Shown: positions 7,403-15,027, numbered from the stretch's first letter. The stretch: 22,546 bases of DNA from DAOTVY01 sp041082245 (GCA_041082245.1 JBDOIE010000077.1:1-22546); one strand, 5' to 3'. Numbers and translations are program-made. Notes: generated by a model not told the origin, from the sequence alone.

Positions 7403-7927
7403 TTAGCGTCCCCCCGCCCGCAACTTGAACGGCTTTTCGCGCGTCAGCCCTTTCTTTGCGAGCCCGGGTGGCACCCAATCGCTTCCCTTTCGGCCGTGTC
7501 CCTTACCGATCACCTGTCCCAGAGAGGCGTGGGGCATTTGGGCCGGCAGGCCCAGGCTCTGCCGGATCTCGCCCCAGCCGATGCCCGCAAGGTGCATATC
7601 GAGCACCTGGGATAGGGGGACATTCGCCTCGACCGCGATAAAGAGCGCCTTGGCGATACAACCAAACCCGAGATCCCGCGCATGGAGATCCAGGATTTCT
7701 TGAACGTCGCGGTCGAAATAGGTCGCAAGCAGGGTGGCAATACGGAGCGTTCCGGTCAGATGGGTCGTCCCCGTGACCGCGGAGGTCGCAGCGAGCGGGT
7801 GGGGCGCCGGCGCCATCGCGGCAAGTGGGGCTGCGGGCGGGCTGTCGAAAGAGGGAGCTGCACCAACCGGAGAGGGTAACAACAGGGCGATTACCAGCAC
7901 GACGGCAATGGGGAGATACAGCTTCAT
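7403..7927 (-). CDS. Secreted protein with two LGxG-type helical repeats
   Basis: 174 residues. Two adjacent ATGs exist (7930, 7927); AAGGAGGTGG immediately upstream gives proper spacing only to the second. The N-terminus KLYLPIAVVLVIALLLPSP and VGA is a clear signal peptide. A Pro/Ala-rich linker (about 25-50) follows. Then come two copies of a motif with a 30-residue period: VQEILDLHARDLGFGCIAKA and LSQVLDMHLAGIGWGEIRQS. The tail (from about 140) is strongly basic, with WVPPGLAKKG. I know of no characterised function. The gene is divergent from the ECF sigma/anti-sigma pair, with an inverted repeat between them, suggesting it is an extracytoplasmic member or target of that regulon (inference). 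Confidence 0.75.
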   Translation of the reverse strand: MKLYLPIAVVLVIALLLPSPVGAAPSFDSPPAAPLAAMAPAPHPLAATSAVTGTTHLTGTLRIATLLATYFDRDVQEILDLHARDLGFGCIAKALFIAVEANVPLSQVLDMHLAGIGWGEIRQSLGLPAQMPHASLGQVIGKGHGRKGSDWVPPGLAKKGLTREKPFKLRAGGR

Positions 7928-7979
7928 CATCCACCTCCTTTCAAACCTGTCACCTGGAAAACCGCTTCGCGTGCGGAAA

Positions 7980-7999
7980 CGTTACAACAGTCTGTAACG
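7980..7999. promoter_or_regulatory. Inverted repeat between the secreted protein and the ECF sigma gene
   Basis: CGTTACA-N6-TGTAACG (7-bp arms) lies in the 121-bp divergent intergenic region. It is directly preceded by GGAAAC (7975-7980), which resembles the -35 element GGAAC of ECF-sigma promoters, and CGATAG follows 17 bp later as a poor -10. It could be a repressor operator or part of an autoregulated promoter. No classical sigma-70 promoter is evident here. Confidence 0.4.
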
Positions 8000-8048
8000 A
8001 TAGCACGTCACGAGCGGTTTGCATAGCGGATGGACATGGAGCGCACCG

Positions 8049-8621
8049 GTGACCCAGGAGGACCAAGAACGTAGCTGGTTGGAACGAGCCCGACGCGGAG
8101 ACGGTGAGGCCATCGGAGAGCTCTACCGGCGGTATGCTCACGCGGTGTATCGTTATGTGTACTACCGTCTGGGCGATGTGGAGCAGGCAGAAGACGTGAC
8201 GGCGGATGTCTTCGTGCGGGCGCTGGAAGCGTTGCCCCGCTTTCGCGAACGGGGGCTTCCGTTCTCCGCCTGGCTCTACCGGATCGCTGCGGCGCGTGTC
8301 GCGGACGCTTTCCGGAGGAAGCGTCGGCGCCCCATGGAGCCGCTCGCCGGTGACCTGACCGAATCTTCGGCTGGACCCGAGGAAGTCGCCGAGGAGCGGT
8401 GGAGGGCAGAGCAGTTGCGGCGTCTTGTAGGGCAACTTCCCGAGATCCAGCAGCAGGTCCTGGTCCTGCGGTTTGTCGAGCGGTTGTCGCACGCCGAGGT
8501 GGCACGGATCATCGGACGCAGCGAAGGAGCGGTGCGGGTGATGCAGCACCGGGCGCTTCGGGAATTGAAACGCTTACTGGAGCAGGAAGATGGGGCGGAA
8601 AGTCGGGTCCAACGAAAATAA
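8049..8621 (+). CDS. ECF-family RNA polymerase sigma factor
   Basis: 190 residues from the GTG at 8049, which has GGAG at 8038-8041; a TTG at 8019 would add ten unconserved residues. Region 2 is residues 15-85 (YRRYAHAVYRYVYYRLGDVE, AEDVTADVFVRALEAL, PFSAWLYRIAAARVADAFRR), containing the core-binding and -10 recognition helices. Region 4 is about 120-180 (LPEIQQQVLVLRFVERLSHAEVA, then IIGRSEGAVRVMQHRALREL), the -35 helix-turn-helix. The protein lacks regions 1 and 3, as expected for an ECF factor. Its end overlaps the following anti-sigma gene by 32 bp, which implies translational coupling and stoichiometric control. Confidence 0.92.
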   Translation: MTQEDQERSWLERARRGDGEAIGELYRRYAHAVYRYVYYRLGDVEQAEDVTADVFVRALEALPRFRERGLPFSAWLYRIAAARVADAFRRKRRRPMEPLAGDLTESSAGPEEVAEERWRAEQLRRLVGQLPEIQQQVLVLRFVERLSHAEVARIIGRSEGAVRVMQHRALRELKRLLEQEDGAESRVQRK

Positions 8622-9450
8622 GGCGCGTAGCGTTTCGGAACACGAACTGCTTGCCGCCTGTGTGGACGAGGTACAGTCGGGGCACGCGTCGTGGGACGAG
8701 TGCTTCGCGCGGCCCGAGGTACAGCGATCGGGCATCGCCCCTTTGCTCGAGATCGCGGCTCAGTTCGAGCGTTTCTCTCCCCCGGAGCCGAGCCCCGCAT
8801 GCCTGGTGCGCATCCGGGAACGTCTGGCGGAGAAGAAGCGGCATCGGCCGGCCCTGCGGTGGGCGTGGGTGGTGGCGTCTCTCCTGGCCCTCTTGCTTGC
8901 CCTTGGGGGTGGCACCGCCTGGGCAGCGGGGCAGAGCCTGCCCGGGCAGCCCCTTTACCCGCTGAAGCGGTGGAGCGAAGAGCTGCGCTTGCGTTGGACC
9001 ACCGAGGCGCAGGCGCGTTCTACACTACTGATGCGGTTCGCCGATCGGCGGCTTGAGGAAACACTGCACCTCTGCCCGCAAGGGGATTGTCCGGCATCGC
9101 TGCTGGCGGATCTGGAGGCGCAGACGGAGGCCGCCGCCACGGAAATCGAACGGGTACCGGAGCCGGACCGCCGTGTCCTCCTTGAACGTTTCCTGGAGCT
9201 GACCGCCCGCCAGCAGGCGGTGCTGGACCGGGTGCTGGAATCCGCGCCCGAAGCGGCGCGCGCAGGGCTCCAGCGGGCACTGGAGAAATCGCGTCGGGGC
9301 CACGAGCGGGCGCGCCAGGCGCTGGGGAAGGAACGCCCGGCCTCCCCGGGTCACGGGAAAGAGGAACCGCCCGGGCAGGAAGAGCGTGGCACCCCGACCC
9401 CGCAGGGGCAGAAGACTCAGCTCCATGGTCGAAAGACCTGGAAGCACTAG
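8590..9450 (+). CDS. Membrane-anchored anti-sigma factor with DUF5667
   Basis: 286 residues; GGAGCAGGA precedes the ATG. Residues 17-85 form a cytoplasmic helical segment (probable sigma-binding part). A single transmembrane helix spans about 91-113 (WVVASLLALLLALGGG). The extracytoplasmic part begins with AGQSLPGQPLYPLKRWSEEL, the hallmark of DUF5667, then a charged helical domain to about 220. A polar Pro/Gly/Lys-rich tail follows (PGHGKEEPPGQEERGTPTP). There is no HxxxCxxC zinc motif of the ZAS type. The overlap with the sigma gene makes an anti-sigma role the natural reading; its signal is unknown. CPQGDCP (about 157-163) carries two cysteines on the outer side that could be redox-sensitive. 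Confidence 0.82.
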   Translation: MGRKVGSNENKARSVSEHELLAACVDEVQSGHASWDECFARPEVQRSGIAPLLEIAAQFERFSPPEPSPACLVRIRERLAEKKRHRPALRWAWVVASLLALLLALGGGTAWAAGQSLPGQPLYPLKRWSEELRLRWTTEAQARSTLLMRFADRRLEETLHLCPQGDCPASLLADLEAQTEAAATEIERVPEPDRRVLLERFLELTARQQAVLDRVLESAPEAARAGLQRALEKSRRGHERARQALGKERPASPGHGKEEPPGQEERGTPTPQGQKTQLHGRKTWKH

Positions 9451-9798
9451 ATCCTCCGCGAGGCTATCCGGAGCAGGGCTTCTTCGGCCGCGCAGTGGTT
9501 TCCTTGTTCGGGAGCGTGCCACAGCGACGGCTCCTTCTTGAGCCAACTATGGCGCGCGCCCGGTCCCCGTGTCGCCAGTTTCCAGCGGACAGTCCGATGG
9601 TAGCGAGCCGAGAACGGCGATCTTGCCTCGAAGGGCCGGGTAGGCGAGGGCACTGCCTTGCCTACCCAGCCCCCGCTTCAGAGGCTTCCGGGACGGGCAA
9701 GTCCGAAGGATGGCGGTACGGTCGCGAGCTGAAAATCGCCACGGGCTTGTATACTGGCCACGAGTCCGCTTTCACTTTGAAAAGTGGGGCCCTGCCGT
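9451..9798. other. Non-coding stretch with one strong hairpin
   Basis: No credible gene. The main structure is a hairpin at 9638-9667 (GGGTAGGC...GCCTACCC, 8 bp, extended by AGGG/CCTT after a one-base bulge). It lies about 190 bp after the anti-sigma stop, has no T-run, and may terminate that operon or belong to a small RNA. A weaker palindrome CACTTT-GA-AAAGTG sits at 9773-9786, just upstream of the permease promoter. Confidence 0.45.
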
Positions 9799-9827
9799 TT
9801 GCCACCGCCCGGTTTTCGTGGTAGACT
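9799..9827 (+). promoter_or_regulatory. Promoter for the TauE/SafE permease gene
   Basis: TTGCCA (9799-9804) and TAGACT (9822-9827) are separated by 17 bp. The start near 9834 leaves a leader of about 25 nt to the ATG at 9859. Confidence 0.55.
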
Positions 9828-9858
9828 GGCGGACAGGGTGATGCTGGTGAGGGGCTCC

Positions 9859-10221
9859 ATGGCACAGCTTGTTCTGTACGTGATCCTCGGTCTGGCGGCG
9901 GGAACGATCAGCGGCTTGGTGGGCATCGGGGGCGGCGTTATCATCGTGCCGGCACTGGTGTATCTCTTTGGGCTTTCCCAGCACCAGGCTCAGGGGACGA
10001 CCCTTGCGCTGCTCGTACCGCCGATCGGCCTGTTGGCTGCCTGGACCTACTACAAGCACGGGTACGTGAACCTGCGCATCGCAGGGTTAGTGTGCCTGGG
10101 CTTTTTCCTGGGCGGGCTCCTGGGGGCCCAGCTGGCCGTGCGGTTGACCGACCCTGCGTTACGACGGATTTTTGGAGTGGCGCTGCTCCTGATCGCGCTG
10201 CGGATGATCTTCGGGCCGTAG
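9859..10221 (+). CDS. Half-size TauE/SafE-family membrane permease
   Basis: 120 residues with four hydrophobic helices. The ATG at 9859 has GAGGGG upstream; ATG 9841 is possible but lies almost at the transcription start. The N-terminal segment contains AGTISGLVGIGGGVIIVPAL, the TauE/SafE (UPF0721) repeat signature, followed by helices near residues 48-62, 75-93 and 102-117 (FGVALLLIALRMIFG). The family exports sulfite, sulfoacetate or other organic anions across the cytoplasmic membrane. Normal members are about 250 residues with two such repeats in inverted topology; this protein is a single repeat, so a functional transporter would have to be a dimer. No sulfur gene is adjacent. The glycosyltransferase follows after 25 bp. 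Confidence 0.85.
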   Translation: MAQLVLYVILGLAAGTISGLVGIGGGVIIVPALVYLFGLSQHQAQGTTLALLVPPIGLLAAWTYYKHGYVNLRIAGLVCLGFFLGGLLGAQLAVRLTDPALRRIFGVALLLIALRMIFGP

Positions 10222-10246
10222 GTGCGTTGCTCGGTAGAGGCCGACC

Positions 10247-11512
10247 ATGCATGTGCTCCACGTCATCCAGGGCTATTACCCGTGGATCGGCGGCTCCCAG
10301 CGTTTCTTCCAGGAGATCTCGGAGCGATGGGTCAAGGCCGGCCACTCGGTGACCGTAGTCACCACGGATGCGGGGGAGCTGGAGCATTTCTGGTCGGCCG
10401 GCCGGCGGACGGTGGGGCCAGGAGAGGAAACGATCCGCGGCGTGCGCGTGTTGCGCTTTCCCGTCCGCAGACGTCTGGAGAGCGCGTTTCTCTTCAGCGT
10501 GTATCGCCGCCTGATGGCCGAGATCTCCGACCTGCCGTGGGACACGACGCCGCTCCTCCGGCAGATGGCGCGCTTCACCCCGTCTGTACCTGAACTGGAG
10601 ACATATCTTGCACACGCCGATAGCGGCTTCGACCTGGTGAACGGGGCGAACATCACGCTCGACTTTATGCTCGCACCGGCCCTCGCCTTTGCCCGGGCGA
10701 AGGGTATCCCCTTCGTGGTGACGCCCTTCACTCACCTGGGCGCGCCCGGGCAGCGGAGGGTACAGCGGTACTACACGATGCGGCACCAGGTGGAGATCCT
10801 CCGTGCGGCGGATGCTGTCGTCACACAGACGGAACTGGAAAGTGCGCTTCTGGCGCGTCTGGGCGTTGCCCAGGATCGGCTCTACTGTACGGGCGCCGGG
10901 ATCGACCCGGCTTCGGTGCAGGGGGGCGACGGCGCGCGTTTCCGCGCACGGCACGGGCTGGAGTGGCCGATTGTCTTCTACATCGGCACCCTGGCCCGCG
11001 ACAAAGGCACGGTGCAGCTCGTCGAGGCGATGCGTCGGCTCTGGGCATCCGGGAAGCAGGTGCACCTCGTGCTCGCCGGCCTTCCTTTGAGCCCGTTGCG
11101 CCGCTGGCTGGAGCGGGTGGCTGCAGAAGAACGGGGCCGGCTGCTCTGGCTGGGATTCATCGATGAGAGGGAAAAGCGCGACCTGCTGGCGGCCGGCGAT
11201 ATCTTCTGTATGCCCTCCTGCACGGACTCGTTCGGGATCGTGTACCTCGAGGCCTGGGCGAACGGGGTGCCCGTGATCGGAGCGCGTGCCGGTGGGGTTC
11301 CGGCGGTCATCGCAGACGGCGTGGACGGCCTGCTCGTGGAATTCGGCGATGTCGCGGGATTGGCCCGGGCGCTCGAGCGCCTCCTGGGGGACCCCGAGCT
11401 GCGTCGCGAGATGGGGTTACGGGGTCGGGAAAAGGTGCTGCGCGGGATGACCTGGGACCATGTGTTCGAGCGCATTCGAACACTGTACGAGCGTTTGGTG
11501 GGGCGCGTTTGA
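10247..11512 (+). CDS. GT4-type (GT-B fold) glycosyltransferase
   Basis: 421 residues. The N-terminal Rossmann domain begins HVIQGYYPWIGGSQRFFQEI, with the glycine-rich acceptor loop of GT4 enzymes. The C-terminal nucleotide-sugar domain begins near residue 245 (IVFYIGTLARDKGTVQLVEA). The donor-binding segment FGIVYLEAWANGVPVIGARA, with E335, fits the EX7E motif, followed by GGVPAVIADGVDGLLV. These enzymes transfer a sugar from a nucleotide donor with retention, typically in lipid, polysaccharide or glycoprotein synthesis at the inner face of the membrane. The acceptor is not predictable. It shares the permease promoter, and no other envelope-sugar gene is nearby. Confidence 0.92.
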   Translation: MHVLHVIQGYYPWIGGSQRFFQEISERWVKAGHSVTVVTTDAGELEHFWSAGRRTVGPGEETIRGVRVLRFPVRRRLESAFLFSVYRRLMAEISDLPWDTTPLLRQMARFTPSVPELETYLAHADSGFDLVNGANITLDFMLAPALAFARAKGIPFVVTPFTHLGAPGQRRVQRYYTMRHQVEILRAADAVVTQTELESALLARLGVAQDRLYCTGAGIDPASVQGGDGARFRARHGLEWPIVFYIGTLARDKGTVQLVEAMRRLWASGKQVHLVLAGLPLSPLRRWLERVAAEERGRLLWLGFIDEREKRDLLAAGDIFCMPSCTDSFGIVYLEAWANGVPVIGARAGGVPAVIADGVDGLLVEFGDVAGLARALERLLGDPELRREMGLRGREKVLRGMTWDHVFERIRTLYERLVGRV

Positions 11513-11573
11513 GAACCGCATTGTAGGTGTCCCGAATCATGGTCAGGAATATTGCCACGACTTGCACGCAGTG

Positions 11574-11602
11574 TTGACAAAAGGAGGCTCCTGTTCTAGA
11601 AT
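11574..11602 (+). promoter_or_regulatory. recA promoter P1
   Basis: TTGACA (11574-11579) and TAGAAT (11597-11602) are separated by 17 bp. The spacer holds the palindrome AGGAG-G-CTCCT, a possible operator. Confidence 0.75.
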
Positions 11603-11618
11603 GGTCGCGGCAGGTGCC

Positions 11619-11647
11619 TTGCAGGAATGGAACAGATGTGCTATAAT
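11619..11647 (+). promoter_or_regulatory. recA promoter P2
   Basis: TTGCAG (11619-11624) and a perfect TATAAT (11642-11647) are separated by 17 bp, 45 bp downstream of P1. The predicted start near 11654 rules out the in-frame ATG at 11653 as a start on this transcript and favours 11713. Confidence 0.7.
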
Positions 11648-11712
11648 GTATCTTGGCAATGCACGGGCACTGCCGTGGCGTGCGGGCAGACGAACTGCAG
11701 GAGGGGCGATCG

Positions 11713-12759
11713 ATGGATGAGCAGCGCAGCAAAGCGTTGGCGGCGGCCATCAGCCAGATTGACCGGCGGTTTGGAAAGGGTTCGATCATGCGCATGGGGG
11801 AAGCATCGGAGCGGCTGGAAGTGTCGGTCATTCCGACCGGTTCCATCGCGTTGGACCTGGCCCTCGGCGTTGGCGGTATCCCGCGTGGACGCGTGACGGA
11901 GATCTTCGGGCCGGATGCTTCGGGAAAAACCACCCTGGCGCAACATATCGTGGCGGAGGCGCAACGGCTGGGGGGGGTGGCGGCCTACATCGACGTGGAA
12001 CATGCGGTTGACCCGAAGTACATGGCCGCATGCGGGGTGAACCTGGATGAGCTCTTGATCTCGCAGCCGGACACAGGGGAACAAGCGCTGGAAATCTGCG
12101 AAGCACTGGTCCGCAGTGGCGCCGTCGATGTAGTGGTCGTAGACTCGGTTGCCGCGCTGGTGCCGCGGGCGGAGCTGGAAGGCGATATGGGAGATTCCCT
12201 GCCAGGGTTGCAGGCGCGCATGATGTCGCAGGCACTCCGCAAACTCTCCGGGGCGATCGCCAAGTCCAAAACCGCGGTGATCTTTATCAACCAGCTCCGC
12301 GAGAAGATCGGCATCGTTTTCGGCAATCCGGAGACCACGAGCGGCGGCCGTGCGCTCAAGTTCTACGCCTCGGTCCGTCTGGATATTCGCCGGCTCGAGG
12401 CCATCAAGCGCGGAAACGAGACGATCGGCAGCCGCGTGCGGGTCAAGGTGGTGAAGAACAAGGTGGCGCCGCCTTTCCGGCAGGCCGAGTTCGATATCCT
12501 CTACAACGAAGGGATCTCCAAAGAAGGTAACCTCCTCGACGTGGGAACGGACCTGGGCATCGTCACCAAGACCGGTTCGTTCTACTACTTCGGCGAAGAG
12601 CGGCTGGGGCAGGGGCGCGAGGGGGCGCGGCAGTATCTGAAGGAACATCCGGAGGTCGCGCAAGCCATCGAGGCCCAGATCCGCGCAACCGCGACAGTCC
12701 TTCCGCCGACGATCACCGCCGGGGAGGAAGAGGAAGAAGAGCTGCTCGACGAGGTCTAG
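11713..12759 (+). CDS. recA: Recombinase RecA
   Basis: 348 residues; AGGAGGGG precedes the ATG at 11713 and family alignment starts there (MDEQRSKALAAAISQIDRRF, GKGSIMRMG). The Walker A motif is GPDASGKTT (66-74), slightly unlike the usual GPESSGKTT. The catalytic strand YIDVEHAVDPKY, Walker B VDVVVVDSVAAL, the L1/L2 DNA-binding loops (GLQARMMSQALR and FGNPETTSGGRALKFYA) and the acidic C-terminal tail EEEEEELLDEV are all present. It forms ATP-dependent filaments on single-stranded DNA for homologous recombination and stimulates LexA self-cleavage. Two tandem promoters precede it. The acyl-CoA dehydrogenase gene separates it from recX. Confidence 0.98.
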   Translation: MDEQRSKALAAAISQIDRRFGKGSIMRMGEASERLEVSVIPTGSIALDLALGVGGIPRGRVTEIFGPDASGKTTLAQHIVAEAQRLGGVAAYIDVEHAVDPKYMAACGVNLDELLISQPDTGEQALEICEALVRSGAVDVVVVDSVAALVPRAELEGDMGDSLPGLQARMMSQALRKLSGAIAKSKTAVIFINQLREKIGIVFGNPETTSGGRALKFYASVRLDIRRLEAIKRGNETIGSRVRVKVVKNKVAPPFRQAEFDILYNEGISKEGNLLDVGTDLGIVTKTGSFYYFGEERLGQGREGARQYLKEHPEVAQAIEAQIRATATVLPPTITAGEEEEEELLDEV

Positions 12760-12791
12760 TCGCGGGGTCCTCGGTCAGGGTCTTTGCTGCC

Positions 12792-12820
12792 TCAAGCCCG
12801 TCCGTGTTCGCTGGGCTTGA
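12792..12820 (+). terminator. Hairpin after recA
   Basis: TCAAGCCC (12792-12799) pairs with GGGCTTGA (12813-12820) over a 13-nt loop, 33 bp after the recA stop. No T-run follows, so it is a weak terminator candidate that may allow read-through into the dehydrogenase and recX. Confidence 0.4.
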
Positions 12821-12878
12821 TGTGCCCATCGGCCTTTACAGGAGCGCGTGCCGTGCTCCTCAGTGATGGAGGCGCGCG

Positions 12879-14027
12879 ATGGACTTTTCTCTGACCGGGG
12901 AGCAGGTCCTTCTACAGGGGATGGTCCGGGAGTTTGCGGAGCGCGAGCTCAAGCCACGAGCCCATGCGACGGATCAGGAGGAGCGGCTCGCCCCCGAGGT
13001 CGTACGCCAGATGGCGACGCTGGGGCTGATGGGCATGTCGATCCCGGAGGCCTACGGCGGGGCGCCGCTCGACCATCTGAGCATCGCGCTCGTGCTGGAA
13101 GAAATCGCGCGAGGGTGTGGGTCCACTGCCCTGGCTCTGGAGGCCCACGTCTGTCTGGGTGCGCTTCCGATCGTCCTGTGGGGCACGCCGGAGCAGCAGG
13201 CACGCTTCCTGCCGCGCTTGGCGTCGGGGGAATCGTTCGGTTGTCTTGCGCTCACGGAGCCGGAAGCTGGCTCCGACCTCTCGGCGATCCGCACGACCGC
13301 GGTGTTGGACGGGGACGAATGGGTCATCGATGGCGCGAAGGCCTGGATCACGAACGCCAGCCTGGCTGAGGTCATCGTGGTGCTGCTGCGTACCGATCCC
13401 GGGGCCGGATCGCGTTCCTTTTCTATGATGCTTGTGGAAAGCGACCGGCCTGGTCTGACGATCGGCCCCAAAGAGAAGAAAATGGGGCTGCGAGGGTCCC
13501 CGGCACATCCGTTGACCTTCGACGGCGTACGGGTTCCGCGGGAGAACTTGCTGGGTGAGCGGGGCCGGGGACTCCACCAGACGCTCGCAGTGCTCGACCG
13601 CGGCCGTGTGGGGATCAGCGCGGTTGCCGTGGGGCTTGCACAGGCGGCTTTCGAGGAGGCGCAGCGTTACGCGGGGCAGCGGGTCGCTTTCGGCCGGCCG
13701 ATCGCAGAACACCAGGCGATCCAGTTTATGCTTGCCGATATGGCCACCGAGATCCAGGCCGGCCGGTTGATGACCCATTATGCGGCGTGGCTTGCGGACC
13801 GGGGCCAGTCGTTCACCGTGGCAGCCTCTATGGCGAAGCTGTACACGAGCGAGATGGCAGAACGAGTGGCCTACCGGGCGGTCCAGATCCACGGCGGCTA
13901 CGGATACAGCCAGGAATACGCGGTCGAGCGCATCTACCGGGATGTGCGCCTGATGACGATCGGCGAAGGCACCAGCGAGGTGCAGCGGATGATCATCGGG
14001 CGGAACGTCGCGCGGCCCGCTGGCTAG
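12879..14027 (+). CDS. Acyl-CoA dehydrogenase
   Basis: 382 residues, the usual length; GGAGG lies upstream of the ATG. The three ACAD domains are complete: an N-terminal helical domain (FSLTGEQVLLQGMVREFAER), a beta domain with the FAD/substrate signatures CLALTEPEAGSDLSAIRT and WVIDGAKAWITNA, and a C-terminal helical domain with FGRPIAEHQAIQFMLADMAT and QIHGGYGYSQEYAVERIYRD. The catalytic base is E363 in IGEGTSEVQRMIIGR, the position used by short/branched-chain and most bacterial enzymes. It performs FAD-dependent alpha,beta-desaturation of an acyl-CoA and passes electrons to ETF. Chain length cannot be read from the sequence. Its setting between recA and recX, without other fatty-acid genes, is odd. 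Confidence 0.95.
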   Translation: MDFSLTGEQVLLQGMVREFAERELKPRAHATDQEERLAPEVVRQMATLGLMGMSIPEAYGGAPLDHLSIALVLEEIARGCGSTALALEAHVCLGALPIVLWGTPEQQARFLPRLASGESFGCLALTEPEAGSDLSAIRTTAVLDGDEWVIDGAKAWITNASLAEVIVVLLRTDPGAGSRSFSMMLVESDRPGLTIGPKEKKMGLRGSPAHPLTFDGVRVPRENLLGERGRGLHQTLAVLDRGRVGISAVAVGLAQAAFEEAQRYAGQRVAFGRPIAEHQAIQFMLADMATEIQAGRLMTHYAAWLADRGQSFTVAASMAKLYTSEMAERVAYRAVQIHGGYGYSQEYAVERIYRDVRLMTIGEGTSEVQRMIIGRNVARPAG

Positions 14028-14064
14028 GCGCCGCGGGGGCGTTCGGAGAGCTCGGGAGGGTCCC

Positions 14065-14730
14065 TTGCCCTACGTGATCACCGGGTTGCGTCAGCAGAAG
14101 CGCAACCCGCGCCGTGTGAACCTCTACCTGGACGGCGAGTTCTCCATGGCGTTGAGCCTGGAGGTCGTCCAGGACTATGGCCTGAGGCGCGGGCAGGAGC
14201 TCGCGGAGGCCGACCTGGAGGCGCTGCGTCGGGCCGAGGGGAAACGCCAGGCACTGCAGGACGCAGTGCGGTTCCTTTCCTACCGCCCGCGCAGCCGCGC
14301 TGAGCTCGAGCAGCACCTGCGGGAGCGGGGAAAGGATGACGAGACGGTGCAGGAGGTGCTTGGAAAGCTTTTGGACGCCGGTCTGGTAGACGATCGGGCG
14401 TTCGCGCGCTCCTGGGTGGAGATGCGCCAGGCCTCGCGGCCGCGGGGACGGGAGGGCTTGCGTGCAGAGCTGCGCCGTAAGGGGATTCCCCCGGCGGTGA
14501 TCGAGGAGGTGTTGGCCGAGGCCCTCGACGGACAGGAGGAGGCCGAACTCGCACTGGAGATAGCGCGGACACGGGCCCGTTCCCTTTCGGGCCTCGAGCG
14601 GCCGGCCTTCTTCCGGCGCCTCCGTGCCTACCTCGTGCGCCGCGGTTTTTCCCTGCAGACGGCAGATTCGGTGGTGCGCCGGGTATGGACGGAGCAGCAC
14701 GCCGAACCGCTCGAGCGCGAGGAAACGTAG
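14065..14730 (+). CDS. recX: RecA regulatory protein RecX
   Basis: 221 residues starting with TTG at 14065; GGGAGG (14054-14059) gives good spacing, and the sequence PYVITGLRQQKRNPRRVNLY fits the N-terminus of longer RecX proteins. Three-helix repeats are visible: LEALRRAEGKRQALQDAVRF, LSYRPRSRAELEQHL, GLVDDRAFARSWVEMR and RGREGLRAELRRKGIPPAVI. RecX binds in the groove of RecA filaments and limits their extension. The gene is 37 bp downstream of the acyl-CoA dehydrogenase gene, without an evident promoter of its own, so it is probably expressed by read-through from recA. The rare start codon would keep the level low. Confidence 0.93.
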   Translation: MPYVITGLRQQKRNPRRVNLYLDGEFSMALSLEVVQDYGLRRGQELAEADLEALRRAEGKRQALQDAVRFLSYRPRSRAELEQHLRERGKDDETVQEVLGKLLDAGLVDDRAFARSWVEMRQASRPRGREGLRAELRRKGIPPAVIEEVLAEALDGQEEAELALEIARTRARSLSGLERPAFFRRLRAYLVRRGFSLQTADSVVRRVWTEQHAEPLEREET

Positions 14731-14968
14731 GGAGTGTGGGAGGCGCACCTGTGACCGGGAGAAGGGGGCGCTCGGAACAAGTCCGCGAGGCTGCGTGGTG
14801 GCTTCTTCCCTGCGTGGGATAACCGCACCCTTGGTAGCGCGGAGGCTCGAGCGGAGATGCAGTGAGCAATGCTGAGCTCGAGCCGCGGATTTCGCCCGGC
14901 ACGCAATGCCCGCGTGAGCGGACCTCAGAATAGGCGAGGCGGCAGCCGTGCTTGTTGGACGGGTGAGG
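14731..14968. other. Apparently non-coding stretch with a 9-bp stem hairpin
   Basis: No gene is supported here. GGCTCGAGC (14844-14852) and GCTCGAGCC (14876-14884) form a perfect 9-bp stem enclosing 23 nt. Upstream at 14831-14842 is TTGGTAGCGCGG. The hairpin may end the recA-recX transcript or be part of an unrecognised RNA. Confidence 0.4.
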
Positions 14969-14997
14969 TTGCGCGTTACGGCAAGGCACGGTAGAAT
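14969..14997 (+). promoter_or_regulatory. Promoter for the MBL-fold gene and pyrG
   Basis: TTGCGC (14969-14974) and TAGAAT (14992-14997) are separated by 17 bp. The start near 15004 leaves a short leader to the ATG at 15028. Confidence 0.6.
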
Positions 14998-15027
14998 GAC
15001 GCCGATCGACGACACGGGGTGGTCGTG

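Noticed and set aside
9495..9824. Plus-strand frame of 109 codons before the permease
   Set aside because: The translation is low in hydrophobic structure, rich in Arg/Ser/Gly, lacks an RBS and overlaps a hairpin and the permease promoter.
11462..11483. GTGTTCGA-N6-TCGAACAC upstream of recA as an SOS box
   Set aside because: It lies inside the glycosyltransferase coding region about 90 bp before the P1 -35, the half-site orientation differs from the known CGAAC-N4-GTTCG box, and a few 8-bp inverted repeats are expected by chance in this window.
14831..14842. T-box-like TTGGTAGCGCGG
   Set aside because: It differs from the TGGTACCGCG core, there is no stem I pattern upstream, and the next genes are not synthetases or amino-acid genes.
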